64,000 nt of DNA from Micromonospora sicca. GTDB taxonomy: Bacteria; Actinomycetota; Actinomycetes; Mycobacteriales; Micromonosporaceae. The position numbers and the translations under genes were made by a program. Location: the NCBI RefSeq assembly GCF_003172935.1, contig NZ_QGKS01000258.1, positions 1-64,000 of the forward strand. Direction: 5' to 3'. The notes under the pieces were generated by a model. It was not told where the DNA came from. It did no database searches and was given only the letters and a program-made list of their open reading frames with translations. Below, piece after piece: positions 34,458 through 44,729 of this stretch (its first letter is position 1; each line of letters begins with the position of its first letter).

Positions 34458-35612
34458 ATGTCGACGGTGCCGGCCGTCCTCCGGGCGGTCGACCTCCCCG
34501 GCGCTCCTTCCGGGCCGCTCGCGGGGCTCCGGTTCGTCGTCAAGGATGTCATCGACGTGGCTGGCATCCCGACGACGGCCGGCAGCCCCGCATGGGCGTC
34601 CTCGCACCCGACGCCCCACGAGTCCGCGCCAGTCGTCGACACCCTGCTCGCCGCGGGCGCGTCGCTGGTCGGCAAGGCCATCAGCGACGAGCTTGCGTTC
34701 AGCCTCAACGGCACCAACCCGCACTACGGCACCCCCCGCAATCCGGCCGCCGTCGGCCGCATCCCCGGCGGCTCGTCCTCCGGCTCGGCGTCCGCGGTGG
34801 CCGCCGGCGAGTGCGACTTCGCGCTCGGTACGGACACCGGCGGATCCGTCCGGATACCGGCCTCCTACTGCGGCGTGTTCGGCTTCCGACCCAGTTGGGG
34901 CCGGATCCCGGTGGCCGGGGTCACCGCCCTCGCCCCGTCTTTCGACACGGTCGGCTGGTTGGCGAGCGACGCGCGCACGATGCTGCGCGTCGGCCAGGTG
35001 CTCCTCGCGCCGCCACCGGCTGAACCGCCCCGCCCGCCGGTCTTCGTGCCCCTCGTCGAGGGCCTGGAGATCGCCGACGACGGGATCGCCGACGTCCTGC
35101 GCGCCACGCTGCGGTCACGCTTCCCCGGCCGGGTGGCCCCCGATCGGCGCCTCGGCATCGACGTGGCCCAGTGGGCCCAGATCCGGGGCGTGATACAGAG
35201 CTACGAGGCCTGGCAGCTGCACGGCGGCTGGGCACAGCAGCACGCGGACGAGTTGGGCACCGGCGTCGGCGCCCGGCTGCTGAACTGCGCGCAGACCACG
35301 CGGGCCGACTACGACCGGGCCTGCGCCGACCGGGACGCCATCGCCGCCCTGCTCGGCGGCGCCGTCGAACCCGGAGAGGTGCTGTGCCTGCCGGCAGCGC
35401 CGGGCCCGGCGCCCTCCCTCTCGGCGCCCCTCGAGGAGCTGGACCGGCAACGCGTACGGCTCTTCCGGCTCATGGCTCCGGCCGGCCTCTGGGGCGCCCC
35501 GCAGCTGTCCGTGCCGGCATGCACCGCCGGAACGCTGCCGGTCGGGCTGGGGCTGATCGCCCGCCGCGGCGACGACCTCTCGCTGCTTTCACTGTGGAAC
35601 GACACCCCCTAA
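34458..35612 (+). CDS. Amidase signature family hydrolase
   Basis: A 384-residue amidase. The Ser-cisSer-Lys triad is visible: Lys in FVVKDVIDVAGIPTTAGSPAW (about 33), GGSSSGSASAVAAGECDFALGTDTGGSVRIPASYCG with the cis-Ser and the nucleophile Ser (about 110-135). The C-terminal part is short, as in small amidases such as AtzF/indoleacetamide-type enzymes. It would hydrolyse a linear or cyclic amide of the catabolic route. Start choice is uncertain: ATG 34458 has GGAAGGAG 11-12 bases upstream, and GTG codons at 34425 and 34446 are in frame. It follows the binding-protein gene directly and begins a run of seven co-oriented genes ending at 41146. Confidence 0.85.
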   Translation: MSTVPAVLRAVDLPGAPSGPLAGLRFVVKDVIDVAGIPTTAGSPAWASSHPTPHESAPVVDTLLAAGASLVGKAISDELAFSLNGTNPHYGTPRNPAAVGRIPGGSSSGSASAVAAGECDFALGTDTGGSVRIPASYCGVFGFRPSWGRIPVAGVTALAPSFDTVGWLASDARTMLRVGQVLLAPPPAEPPRPPVFVPLVEGLEIADDGIADVLRATLRSRFPGRVAPDRRLGIDVAQWAQIRGVIQSYEAWQLHGGWAQQHADELGTGVGARLLNCAQTTRADYDRACADRDAIAALLGGAVEPGEVLCLPAAPGPAPSLSAPLEELDRQRVRLFRLMAPAGLWGAPQLSVPACTAGTLPVGLGLIARRGDDLSLLSLWNDTP

Positions 35613-35630
35613 CAACTGGAGACCTTGGCC

Positions 35631-36452
35631 ATGCGCGCCATCGACGTCCACGTCCACCTGCACACGACCGAGGCCGACACCGCCCGCAAGGACGCGCAGC
35701 AGGTCTTCGGATCGAGCGGCAGCTCCGCCGACCTATTGGAGTACTACACCAGCCGCGACATGGGCGCAGTCATCTTCGACGTGGACAAGGAGACCACCAC
35801 CGGGCAGCGGATCGACAACGGCGCGATCGCCGAGCTCGCGGCGAAGTCGGGCGGCCGGCTGATCGGGTTCGCCTCGGTTGACCCGAACAAGGGCGCGGCC
35901 GCGCTCGAGGAGCTCGAGCGGTGCGCCGCGCTCGGCCTTCGCGGCCTGAAGCTCCAGCCGATCACCCAGCAGTTCCACCTGGCCGACCGGCGGTTCTACC
36001 CGCTCTGGGAGTTCTGCCAGGCGCACAACTGGCCGCTGCTGGTGCACACCGGTACCACCGGCATCGGCGCCGGCTCCCCGGGTGGCCGCGGGCTGAAGCT
36101 CAAGTACGGGCACCCGCTGCCCGACGTGGACGACGTCGCCGCCGACTTCCCGGATCTGAACATCATCGCCGCCCACTTCGCCTGGCCGTGGCACCTGGAC
36201 CTGCTCGCCATCGCCCGGCACAAGGCGAACGTCTGGGTGGACCTCTCGGGCTGGGCACCCAAGTACATCCCGGACGAGGTCGTCAAGTACCTGAACAGCG
36301 TCATCTCCGACCGGGTGCTCTTCGGGTCAGACTACCCGTGGCTCAAGCCGGACCGGTGGATGGCCGAGTTCCAACACCTGCCGGTCAAGGACGAGGTACG
36401 CGAGAAGGTGCTCCTCACCAACGCCCAGCGCCTGCTTGGGTGGGACGCGTGA
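35631..36452 (+). CDS. Amidohydrolase-2 family (ACMSD-like) metal hydrolase or decarboxylase
   Basis: A 273-residue TIM-barrel protein. It opens with IDVHVHLH, the metal-binding H-x-H, has LKLQPITQQFHLADRRFYPLWEFC, LLVHTGTTG and IIAAHFAWPWH with further His ligands, and ends LFGSDYPWLKP with the conserved Asp. This branch holds non-hydrolytic decarboxylases (aminocarboxymuconate semialdehyde, resorcylate, 3,6-dihydroxypicolinate) as well as lactone hydrolases. Here a decarboxylase or hydrolase of a ring-cleavage or ring-hydroxylated product is likely. TGGAGA lies about eight bases before the ATG at 35631; a TTG two codons earlier is less likely. The stop overlaps the next start (GTGA). Confidence 0.83.
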   Translation: MRAIDVHVHLHTTEADTARKDAQQVFGSSGSSADLLEYYTSRDMGAVIFDVDKETTTGQRIDNGAIAELAAKSGGRLIGFASVDPNKGAAALEELERCAALGLRGLKLQPITQQFHLADRRFYPLWEFCQAHNWPLLVHTGTTGIGAGSPGGRGLKLKYGHPLPDVDDVAADFPDLNIIAAHFAWPWHLDLLAIARHKANVWVDLSGWAPKYIPDEVVKYLNSVISDRVLFGSDYPWLKPDRWMAEFQHLPVKDEVREKVLLTNAQRLLGWDA

Positions 36453-37138
36453 CCGCCGTGGCCGACGACCGGACGATGCTGAGCAAGGTCATGTCGGTCG
36501 AGGAGGCCCTCGCCCCCATCGCCGATCACTCCACCGTCATGGTCGGCGGGTTCGGCGGGGCCGGCACCCCGGTGGCGCTCCGCGAGGCCCTGGCGCTGCG
36601 GCAGCTGCGCCACCTGACGATGGTCGCCAACAACAGCGACTTCGGCAGCTTCCTCTACCCCGGCGGCCTCAAGCGGGTCATCTGCTCCTTCCCCGTCGGC
36701 CACACCGCTCCTCAGGTACTCGCGGCCGTCGAAGCCGGCGACGTCAAGCTGCAACTGGTGCCCCAGGGCACCCTCGCAGAGCGGATCCGGGCGGCCGGTG
36801 CCGGGCTCGGCGGGGTACTCACCCCCACCGGACTGGACATGGAGTTCGGCGCCGCGTACCAGGAGATGGAGTTCAACGGCCAGCGGTGGCTGCTCGTCCC
36901 GGCGCTCCCCGCCGACGCGGCGCTGATCAAGGGCGCGATCGCCGACACCCGGGGCAACATCGTCTGCCGCTACGCCGGCATCAACTTCAACCCGGTCATG
37001 GCCATGGCCGCGCGGTACACGGTGGCTCAGGTCGAGCGCGTGCTACCGGTCGGCGAGATCGATCCGCAGGCCGTGACGGTCCCCAGCGTGCTCGTTGACG
37101 CGGTCGTCGAGCTACCCACGAAGACGGCGGAGGGCTGA
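36449..37138 (+). CDS. 3-oxoacid CoA transferase, subunit A
   Basis: A 229-residue alpha subunit of a family I CoA transferase. VMVGGFGGAGTPVALREAL is the glycine-rich CoA loop, and GTLAERIRAAGAGLGGVLTPTG and GAIADTRGNIVCRYAGINFNPVMAMAA are standard. Closest in style to 3-oxoadipate and succinyl-CoA:3-ketoacid transferases (PcaI/ScoA). GTG start inside the previous stop. Works only with the beta subunit encoded one base further on. Typical donors are succinyl-CoA or acetyl-CoA. Confidence 0.9.
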   Translation: MTAVADDRTMLSKVMSVEEALAPIADHSTVMVGGFGGAGTPVALREALALRQLRHLTMVANNSDFGSFLYPGGLKRVICSFPVGHTAPQVLAAVEAGDVKLQLVPQGTLAERIRAAGAGLGGVLTPTGLDMEFGAAYQEMEFNGQRWLLVPALPADAALIKGAIADTRGNIVCRYAGINFNPVMAMAARYTVAQVERVLPVGEIDPQAVTVPSVLVDAVVELPTKTAEG

Positions 37139-37139
37139 C

Positions 37140-37811
37140 ATGCCGCAGGAACGCATCGACATCGCTCGCCGGGTGGCCGCCGACATCGGACGGGGCTGGT
37201 CGGTCAACCTCGGCATCGGCATCCCCACCCTGTGCGCGCAGTTCATCGCCCACCCCGAGACGCTGGTGCAGAGCGAGAACGGCATCCTCGGCATGGGCGG
37301 GCCGCCACCGCCCGGACAGGAGGACCCGGACCTCGTCGACGCCGGTAAGCGGCCGGCCACGATCGTGCCGGGCGGGTGCTTCTTCGACTCGCTGATGTCC
37401 TTCGGCCTCATCCGCGGCGGCCACCTCGACCTGGCCGTGCTGGGCGCGTTCCAGGTCGGCGCCAACAGCGACCTCGCCAACTGGCGGCTGCCCCAAAAGA
37501 GCACCGGCGCACTCGGCGGCGCGGCCGACCTCGCGGCCGGTGCCCGCCGCGTGTGGGTGGCGATGGAGCACGTCGGCAAGGGCGGCGAGCCGCGGCTGCT
37601 GCGGACGTGCAGCTACCCGCTGACCGCCCGCGGCGTGGTCGGGCGCGTCTACACCGACCTCGCCGTCCTAGAGCCGAGAAGCGACGGGCGCTTCGAGCTG
37701 ATCGAGCTGGCCGAGGGTGTCAGCTTCGACGAGGTGCAGGAGCGCACCGACGCCGAGCTGGTGCCGGCGACCGCTGCACAGACCCCGAGGGGAGAACACG
37801 CACGTGCCTGA
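37140..37811 (+). CDS. 3-oxoacid CoA transferase, subunit B
   Basis: A 223-residue beta subunit. It starts MPQERIDIARRVAADIG, has VNLGIGIPTLCAQFI and the catalytic Glu in LVQSENGILGMGGPPP, which forms the glutamyl-CoA thioester (about residue 46). PGGCFFDSLMSFGLIRGGHLDLAVLGAFQV is diagnostic for PcaJ/ScoB. The ATG at 37140 lies one base after the subunit A stop. With subunit A it would activate or release the acid product of the pathway as a CoA ester. No separate acyl-CoA ligase is encoded in the block, so this may be the only CoA-activation step. Confidence 0.9.
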   Translation: MPQERIDIARRVAADIGRGWSVNLGIGIPTLCAQFIAHPETLVQSENGILGMGGPPPPGQEDPDLVDAGKRPATIVPGGCFFDSLMSFGLIRGGHLDLAVLGAFQVGANSDLANWRLPQKSTGALGGAADLAAGARRVWVAMEHVGKGGEPRLLRTCSYPLTARGVVGRVYTDLAVLEPRSDGRFELIELAEGVSFDEVQERTDAELVPATAAQTPRGEHARA

Positions 37812-38343
37812 CATGCCTCCCGAGCCGCCGACCATCTCGACGGCGGAGCTGACCCAGATCGTCCGCGCCTTCGCCGACTCCGACCTGCGGGAGCTGCGCC
37901 TGGTGGTCGGCGACGTCGACCTGCTGGTGTCCCGCAACGAGCACATCGACGGCGCGGCCCCGGCCCGTCCGGCGGCCCCGGCTCCGGCGGCCGCCAGCGC
38001 TCCGGCTCCGGCTCCGACGGCGGCCCCAACGGCCTCCGCGCCGTCAGCTGCCTCTGCTATGGACAGCAGCACGCCGGCGGTCGACCGCACCGGCCTGATC
38101 CCGGTCCACTCCCCCTCCGTGGGGGTGTTCTACCGCCGCCCGACCCCGGAAAAACCGCCCTATGTGGAGGTCGGCTCCGCGGTCGCGGTCGGCGACCCGG
38201 TGGGGACGCTCGAGGTGATGAAGATGTTCACCACCGTACCGAGCGAGGTGGCCGGCACGGTCGCCGAGATCTGCGTCGAGGACGCGACGCTCGTCGAGTA
38301 CCAGCAGGTGATCATGTACCTGTCCCCGGCTGCGGGCGCCTGA
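37804..38343 (+). CDS. accB: Biotin carboxyl carrier protein
   Basis: A 179-residue carrier. The biotin-accepting lysine is Lys140 in GTLEVMKMFTTVPSEVAGTV; IPVHSPSVGVFYRRPTPEKPPYVEVGS is the usual AccB-type lead-in. Between the N-terminal helix (STAELTQIVRAFADSDLRELRL) and the biotinyl domain runs a Pro/Ala linker (about 52-88). It overlaps the subunit B gene by eight bases: GTG 37804 has GGGGAG nine bases upstream, while the ATG at 37813 does not. It carries carboxyl groups between the carboxylase and carboxyltransferase encoded directly after it. Confidence 0.88.
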   Translation: MPDMPPEPPTISTAELTQIVRAFADSDLRELRLVVGDVDLLVSRNEHIDGAAPARPAAPAPAAASAPAPAPTAAPTASAPSAASAMDSSTPAVDRTGLIPVHSPSVGVFYRRPTPEKPPYVEVGSAVAVGDPVGTLEVMKMFTTVPSEVAGTVAEICVEDATLVEYQQVIMYLSPAAGA

Positions 38344-38348
38344 CCGGC

Positions 38349-39703
<1,355 letters not shown>

Positions 39704-39707
<4 letters not shown>

Positions 39708-41146
39708 GCAAGCGCGCGGGACTCATCGACACCACACTGCGGGACGGCAACCAGTCGCTGTGGGCCACCCGCATGACGACGGACATGATGCTGCCGATCC
39801 TGCCCGCCATGGATCGGGCCGGATACCACTCGCTGGAGTTCATGGCGACGGTCAACATGGACGTCTGCGTCCGGTTCCTGGGTGAGAACCCGTGGGAGCG
39901 GATCCGGCGGGTGCGCCAGCACGTCCGGCACACGCCGCTGCGGATGATGGGCATGGCCTACTTCTTCAGCATCTCCCGCGTGTACCCGGACGAGGTCGTG
40001 GAGCTGTTCAACAAGACAGCCGCGCGGGCCGGGATCGAACACATGTGGATCACCGCCGGGATGAACGACGTACGCACGACGGAGGTCGGGATCCGGGCGG
40101 CCCGGGAGGCCGGCTGCCGCACCGAGGGCTCCATCCAGTTCACCATCAGCCCCATGCACACCGACGAGTTCTTCGCCAACGCGGCCGCCGAGTTCATCGC
40201 GCTGGGCGTCGACGCGCTGATCGTGAAGGACGCCGGTGGCCTCCTCACGCCGGAGCGGGCCGCCACGCTGTTCCCCGCGCTGCGGCAGGCGTGCGGCGAC
40301 GTCCCGATCTACTGCCACTCGCACTGCATCACCGGCATGGGGCCGGCGGCCAACATCGCCGCCATCCAACACGGGGCATCGGCGATCTGGACCTGCACGG
40401 CCCCGCTGGCCAACGGCCCGTCGCTGCCGGCCGACGATGCGATGACGCGGAGCCTGCGCTGGCAGGGGTATGAGACCGGCGTCGACGAGGAGGCGACCGC
40501 CGAGATCGCCGCGTACTTCCGCGACCTGGCGGCCCGCCTGGGCAAGCCGACCGGCACGATCGCCGAGTACGACCCCGGCTACTACGTACACCAGATGCCG
40601 GGCGGCATGCTCGCCAACTTCCGCGAACAGCTCGCCCAGGTGGGCATGAGCGACCGGCTCGCGGCGGTGATGGAGGAGATGCCGCGCGTCCGCGCCGAGT
40701 TCGGGTACCCGAACGTGCAGACCCCGTTCTCCCAGTTCATCGGTACCCAGGCGCTGCTCAACGTGGTGCACGGCCGCTACGAGATCGTCCCGGACGAGAT
40801 CCGCAACTACCTCCTCGGCTACTGGGGCCGCACCCCGGCGCCGGTCGACCAGAACCTGCTCGACCGGGTCGCGCAGGGCGAGGAGCCGGTGACCGAGCGG
40901 CCCAGCGCGCTGGCCGAGCCGATCCTCGACCGGGTACGCAAGCAGCACGGCCCCTTCCACACCGACGAGGACCTGCTCCTGGCGACCCTGTTCATGCCCG
41001 AGGTACTGGAGGAGATGCGGGCCTCGCAGCGGAAGAGGGCGCGTAACAACCTCTCCATGGCCGACGCGGGGTCGATCGCTCAGCTGGTCCGCGAGGCGAG
41101 CAAGATCCCCGGCGTGAAGCACGTCCGCCTGACCGTGCCGCGCTGA
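39704..41146 (+). CDS. Pyruvate-carboxylase/oxaloacetate-decarboxylase-type carboxyltransferase subunit
   Basis: A 480-residue HMGL-like TIM barrel with a PYC_OADA C-terminal domain. LIDTTLRDGNQSLWATRMTTDMM is the metal-binding start; the carboxylated Lys lies in ALIVKDAGGLLTPE (about 175), and the metal-binding histidines in YCHSHCITGMGPAANIAAIQHGAS. The tail (GYYVHQMPGGMLANFREQL, RAEFGYPNVQTPFSQFIGTQALLNV) matches OadA, transcarboxylase 5S and PycB, whose acceptor is a 2-oxo acid such as pyruvate. LRDGNQSLWATRM where most have LRDAHQSL-A-T-R-M is a mild variant. No membrane subunit of a decarboxylase pump is nearby, so it probably works in the carboxylation direction. Confidence 0.88.
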
Positions 41147-41156
41147 TCCGAAGCAG

Positions 41157-41193
41157 AAAGGGGGCGGGGACCGATCGGTCCCCGCCCCCTTTT
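41157..41193. terminator. Strong bidirectional terminator
   Basis: A perfect 30-bp palindrome (41160-41189; half GGGGGCGGGGACCGA) with AAAG before it and a TTTT run after it, directly behind the carboxyltransferase gene. Confidence 0.85.
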
Positions 41194-41195
41194 CG

Positions 41196-41244
41196 CGATC
41201 TTGGACACTTGGCGGGCCATGGCACCGCCAAGTGTCCAAGATCG
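41196..41244. terminator. Second hairpin between convergent genes
   Basis: Two perfect 20-bp arms (41196-41215 and 41225-41244; arm CGATCTTGGACACTTGGCGG) around a 9-base loop, with no T run. It lies between the convergent carboxyltransferase and permease genes. I recall palindromes of this style as dispersed elements in Micromonosporaceae, so it may be a mobile palindrome that also stops transcription. Confidence 0.6.
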
Positions 41245-41253
41245 GCAACGGCG

Positions 41254-42084
41254 TCAGTCCGCCGCCCCGCCGGTCATTCGCATCGAGACGGCGTGCTCGG
41301 CGTGGGTCACCGCCCAGTTGACGAGGAAGCCGAGGGCACCGGCGATCACCAGTAGCCCGTAGACCTGGGCGGTGAGGAAGCTCGCCTGGGCGAACCCGAG
41401 CAACCCGCCCAGCCCGTTGATCCGCGTCACGATCTCGACGAGGAGCGTGATGATCAGCGCGAGCGGCGCGGCGATCCGGATGCCGAGCAGCATCGACGGC
41501 GTGAGCGCGGGAATGAGGATCTTGCGTACCCGCTCGCCCCGGCCGAGCCCGAGGGTGCGCGACATGTCCATGAGCACCGGGCTCAACGACCGGCGCGCGG
41601 TGCGCACGCTCAGCAGGATGGGCCAGGTCGCCGGCAGGACGACGACGAGGAGCTTCATCTGCATCGAGTAGCCGAGGACCAGGGTCGCGAGCGGTACGAG
41701 CGCGGCCGCGGGGAGCACCCGCAGGCTCTCCAGGGTCGGCCCGAGGGCGCGGTCGACGGTGCGGTTGGCGCCGATGAGGGCGCCGATGGCCGCCCCCACC
41801 ACGGTTGCCAGCAGCAGGCCCAGGACGAAGGTGAGGAAGGACCAGCCGATGGCCGTCAGCAGCGACCCGTCCTTGACCAGTGGCAATAGGGCGCGGCCCC
41901 ACTCACTGGGCGCCGGGAAGTACGGCGACTGCGCGGGCGCCAGCACCTGCCAGAGCACGAGCCCCAGAACCAGCGGCAGCAGGCCGCGTAGCGGGGCGCC
42001 GCCCCGGCGGCGCTTGGCTCGCGCAGCCGTGGTACCGGCGGACTCCTTGGGCGTGAGCGGTGTGGTGGCCGCGTCGGCGCTCAT
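41254..42084 (-). CDS. NitT/TauT-type ABC transporter permease 2
   Basis: A 276-residue SsuC/TauC-like permease with about six membrane segments. PLVLGLVLWQVLA opens the core; LESLRVLPAAALVPLATLVLGYSMQMKLLVVVLPATWPILLSV is the family centre, and the ATPase-docking loop is MSRTLGLGRGERVRKILIPALTPSMLLGIRIA. A charged N-terminal tail (about 30 residues) precedes the first segment. Start ATG 42084 within the TGATG of the upstream permease stop, with GGGGAGAAG upstream. Two different permeases in one operon point to a heterodimeric channel. Confidence 0.88.
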   Translation of the reverse strand: MSADAATTPLTPKESAGTTAARAKRRRGGAPLRGLLPLVLGLVLWQVLAPAQSPYFPAPSEWGRALLPLVKDGSLLTAIGWSFLTFVLGLLLATVVGAAIGALIGANRTVDRALGPTLESLRVLPAAALVPLATLVLGYSMQMKLLVVVLPATWPILLSVRTARRSLSPVLMDMSRTLGLGRGERVRKILIPALTPSMLLGIRIAAPLALIITLLVEIVTRINGLGGLLGFAQASFLTAQVYGLLVIAGALGFLVNWAVTHAEHAVSMRMTGGAAD

Positions 42085-42863
42085 CACTTCTCCCCTGCGG
42101 CGGCCATCTGTCCACGAAAGACGATGCTGACCAGCCCGACGAGCAGGGCGTTGAGCACGATGCCCGACAGGCTGACGGTGACGATGTAGGCGAACATCAC
42201 TTCCGGCTGGAGCGACTGGGACGCGGAGATGAGGGCGAAGCCGACCCCGGACGGGTTGCCGACCATCTCCGCGACGAGGATAAGCACCAGGGAGACGGCC
42301 AGGCCCAGCCGCATGCCGGTGACGATGTACGGCGTGGCCGCCGGCAACCGGAGCTTCCACAACTCGCGTACCCCGTCGACCCGCAGCACCCGCCCCACCT
42401 CGATCAGCCGCGGGTGCACCGCGCGCAGCCCGGCGACGGTGTTGAGCAGCACCGGCCACACTGCGGCGTAGAAGGCGACGACGATCTCCATCTGCGTCGT
42501 GAAGCCGAGCAGGAGCACCGCGACGGGTACGAAGGCGACGATCGGCAGCGAGCGGAGCGCGTCGATGCTGGCCATCGAGTACACCCAGACCGGGCGTACC
42601 AGCGCCATCAGCGTGCCGAGCAGGACGCCGACGACGGTGGCGAGCAGCCAGCCGGCGACGGTGGCCTCCAGGGTGTGCCCGAGGTTGGTCGGTAGCTCAC
42701 CGCTGCTGACCAGATCCGCGCCGGCCGTCAGCACTCCGCTGGGGGCCGGGAGGTACTCGAAGCGCAGGATGCCCGTACGGACAAGCAGCTCCCACAGCAG
42801 GAAGAAGCCGAGGAGGGTGAGCAGGCCGAGGACGTTGACCCGGCGCAGGAGCGCGCGGGTCAC
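42084..42863 (-). CDS. NitT/TauT-type ABC transporter permease 1
   Basis: A 259-residue permease. LLTLLGFFLLWELLVRTGILRFEYLPAPSGVL is the N-terminus, SIDALRSLPIVAFVPVAVLLLGFTTQMEIVVAFYAAVWPVLLNT the core, and GRVLRVDGVRELWKLRLPAATPYIVTGMRLG the docking loop. GTG start overlaps the ATPase stop (GTGA), and its own stop overlaps the next permease start. It pairs with the product of the gene at 41254. Confidence 0.88.
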   Translation of the reverse strand: MTRALLRRVNVLGLLTLLGFFLLWELLVRTGILRFEYLPAPSGVLTAGADLVSSGELPTNLGHTLEATVAGWLLATVVGVLLGTLMALVRPVWVYSMASIDALRSLPIVAFVPVAVLLLGFTTQMEIVVAFYAAVWPVLLNTVAGLRAVHPRLIEVGRVLRVDGVRELWKLRLPAATPYIVTGMRLGLAVSLVLILVAEMVGNPSGVGFALISASQSLQPEVMFAYIVTVSLSGIVLNALLVGLVSIVFRGQMAAAGEK

Positions 42864-43663
42864 CGCGGGACCTCGTGCCCGAGCGCGGCGTACACCTGGT
42901 GGCGCAGCTGGAGGTAGTCCGGCCGTTCCTTGGTGGTGATCTGGTCGCGCGGACGGCCCAGGTCCACGTCGAGCGACAGCCCGACCGAGGCAGGCTTGCC
43001 CGCGAGCACGACCACCCGGTCGCTGAGGTACACCGCTTCCTCGACGTCGTGGGTCACGAAGACGACCGTGGTGCCGGTCGCCTCCTGGACTCTCTGTAAC
43101 TGGTCCTGGAGGGACGCTTTGGTCATGGCGTCGAGCGCGCCGAACGGCTCGTCCATGAGCAGCACCGAGGGGCGCATCGCCAGCGCCCGGGCGATCTGGA
43201 CCCGCTGCTGCATACCGCCGGACAGCCGCCAGGGGTACTCGTCGGCGCTCGCCTGGAGGTTCACCATGGCCAGGGCTGCCTCCACCCGCTCCCGGCACTC
43301 CTGCTTGGAGCAGTTCGACTCGATGCCCAGCGCCACGTTGCGGCGGACGCTGCGCCACGGCAGGAGGGAGTTGGAGTAGTCCTGGAACACTGTGACCACG
43401 CCGTCCGGCGGACCGGACACCGCGGTGCCGTTGCACCTGGCCTCGCCCCCCGCGATGCTCTGGAGGCCGCCGAGCACCCGCAGCAACGTTGTCTTCCCGG
43501 AGCCGGAGGGGCCGAGGATCGACACGAACTCGCCGGGCTGGACGGCCAGGTCCACGCCTCGGAGGATGTCGACCGCCCCCGCGGCTCCGACCAGGGTCAC
43601 CCGTAGGTCCTGGCACTCCAGTGCGGCGACGCCGCTCTTCTGAACTGTCGACATCGCGGCCAT
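42860..43663 (-). CDS. NitT/TauT-type ABC transporter ATPase
   Basis: A 267-residue ATPase of the SsuB/TauB type: Walker [19 protein letters not shown]-loop VFQDYSNSLLPW, signature LSGGMQQRVQIARAL, Walker B LLMDEPFGALDAMT, and THDVEEAVYLSDRVVVL. Start at ATG 43663 with GAGAGAGG just upstream; a second ATG three codons later is possible. It is divergent from the iclR gene; operator site B lies in between. It powers the two permeases and probably serves both paralogous binding proteins, since no other ATPase of this class is in the block. Confidence 0.9.
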   Translation of the reverse strand: MAAMSTVQKSGVAALECQDLRVTLVGAAGAVDILRGVDLAVQPGEFVSILGPSGSGKTTLLRVLGGLQSIAGGEARCNGTAVSGPPDGVVTVFQDYSNSLLPWRSVRRNVALGIESNCSKQECRERVEAALAMVNLQASADEYPWRLSGGMQQRVQIARALAMRPSVLLMDEPFGALDAMTKASLQDQLQRVQEATGTTVVFVTHDVEEAVYLSDRVVVLAGKPASVGLSLDVDLGRPRDQITTKERPDYLQLRHQVYAALGHEVPR

Positions 43664-43845
43664 GGCCCTCTCTCGGTCCGGTCTAAGCTCTGACGTGCGC
43701 CGCAACGGCCCTAAACAGTGATCAACGCGGGTCTGATTGACTTGCATGGCATACGTCACGTCTCACCTAGGAGACTAGGGACGGGTCATGCCGCAGTCAA
43801 CCGTTGCAGCCACGCCGTAAAGTTCTTACTCTGGTACAGATGCCT

Positions 43846-43863
43846 CGTCTGCTATAGGGGACA
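43846..43863. promoter_or_regulatory. Operator site B, CGTCT-N8-GGACA
   Basis: CGTCTGCTATAGGGGACA; read on the minus strand TGTCC-N8-AGACG. It lies 57 bp before the iclR start and 183 bp before the transporter ATPase gene. It suits autoregulation plus control of the transporter. Confidence 0.55.
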
Positions 43864-43919
43864 AACGTTCCTCTCCCCTGGAAAGAGCTAAGGGCTTCGA
43901 ACCCATGTCAGGAGGTCGC

Positions 43920-44729
43920 ATGCCCAGCGAGGTACCTGCGGTCGCATCGTCGGTCCGCATCCTGGAGACGCTGGCGGCCGAGTGGCCGGCCGCGGTCTCC
44001 CCCGGCCGGCTTGTAAGCGAACTGGGGCTCAACCGGAGCACGTGCTACAACATCCTCGGCACCCTCCAGTCAATGGGCTGGGCGGCCAACATGGGCGACC
44101 GCGCCGGATGGACCCTCGGACCGCGACTGCTCTCGCTGACCGGGGTCAACACCACGCTCAGCGCGGTGGTCGTCCAGGATGCCCTCAACGAACTGAGCCG
44201 TGAGCTCGCACTCGTCGTCTTCGCCGCGGAGCGTGACGGCTCCGGCGGCTACATCGTCACCGCCAAGGGTGAACGCCGGACCGGTGTCCGGGTCACTATC
44301 GGCATCGGGGACCGGTTCCCGTTCTCCGCACCTGCGATCATGCAGGCCTTCGAGGCGTGGGCGCCGTTCGACCAGTTCGAGGGGCGGGTGCGGCGGCACT
44401 CGCTGCAGAAGTTCACCGAGCACACGGTGACCGACCTCGACGAGTTGAAGAAGGTCTTCGCCAGGGTCCGACGGATCGGCTACAGCCAGAGCCTCCGCGA
44501 GTACGACCTCGCCCAGGGAGCGGTGGCCACCCCCGTGTTCGACGGGCGTGGGCGGGTCAACCTCGTGCTCACCACCATCGCCTTCTCCAGTGAGCTGAAC
44601 GAGAATACGGTCGCGGAGTTCGGCGCGCGCCTGCGCGACGGCGCCGAGCGCCTCATGCAGCGCATCGGCGGCACGCGGCCCGCCCTGGCGGACGACGTGG
44701 AGGACGACCTCGAGACGACCCCCGCGTGA
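43920..44729 (+). CDS. IclR-family transcriptional regulator of block 2
   Basis: A 269-residue regulator. The N-terminal winged HTH (AVASSVRILETLAAEWPAAVSPGRLVSELGLNRSTCYNILGTLQSMGW) is followed by the IclR ligand domain (IGDRFPFSAPAIMQAFEAW, RRIGYSQSLREYDLAQGAVATPVFDGRGRVNLVLTTIAFSSE). AGGAGG lies four bases before the ATG at 43920; an ATG five codons upstream overlaps that site and is less likely. It is divergent from the transporter operon and overlaps the MFS gene (GTGA). It is the only regulator encoded in block 2, so it is the best candidate to bind the four TGTCC-N8-GGACA sites. Confidence 0.9.
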   Translation: MPSEVPAVASSVRILETLAAEWPAAVSPGRLVSELGLNRSTCYNILGTLQSMGWAANMGDRAGWTLGPRLLSLTGVNTTLSAVVVQDALNELSRELALVVFAAERDGSGGYIVTAKGERRTGVRVTIGIGDRFPFSAPAIMQAFEAWAPFDQFEGRVRRHSLQKFTEHTVTDLDELKKVFARVRRIGYSQSLREYDLAQGAVATPVFDGRGRVNLVLTTIAFSSELNENTVAEFGARLRDGAERLMQRIGGTRPALADDVEDDLETTPA

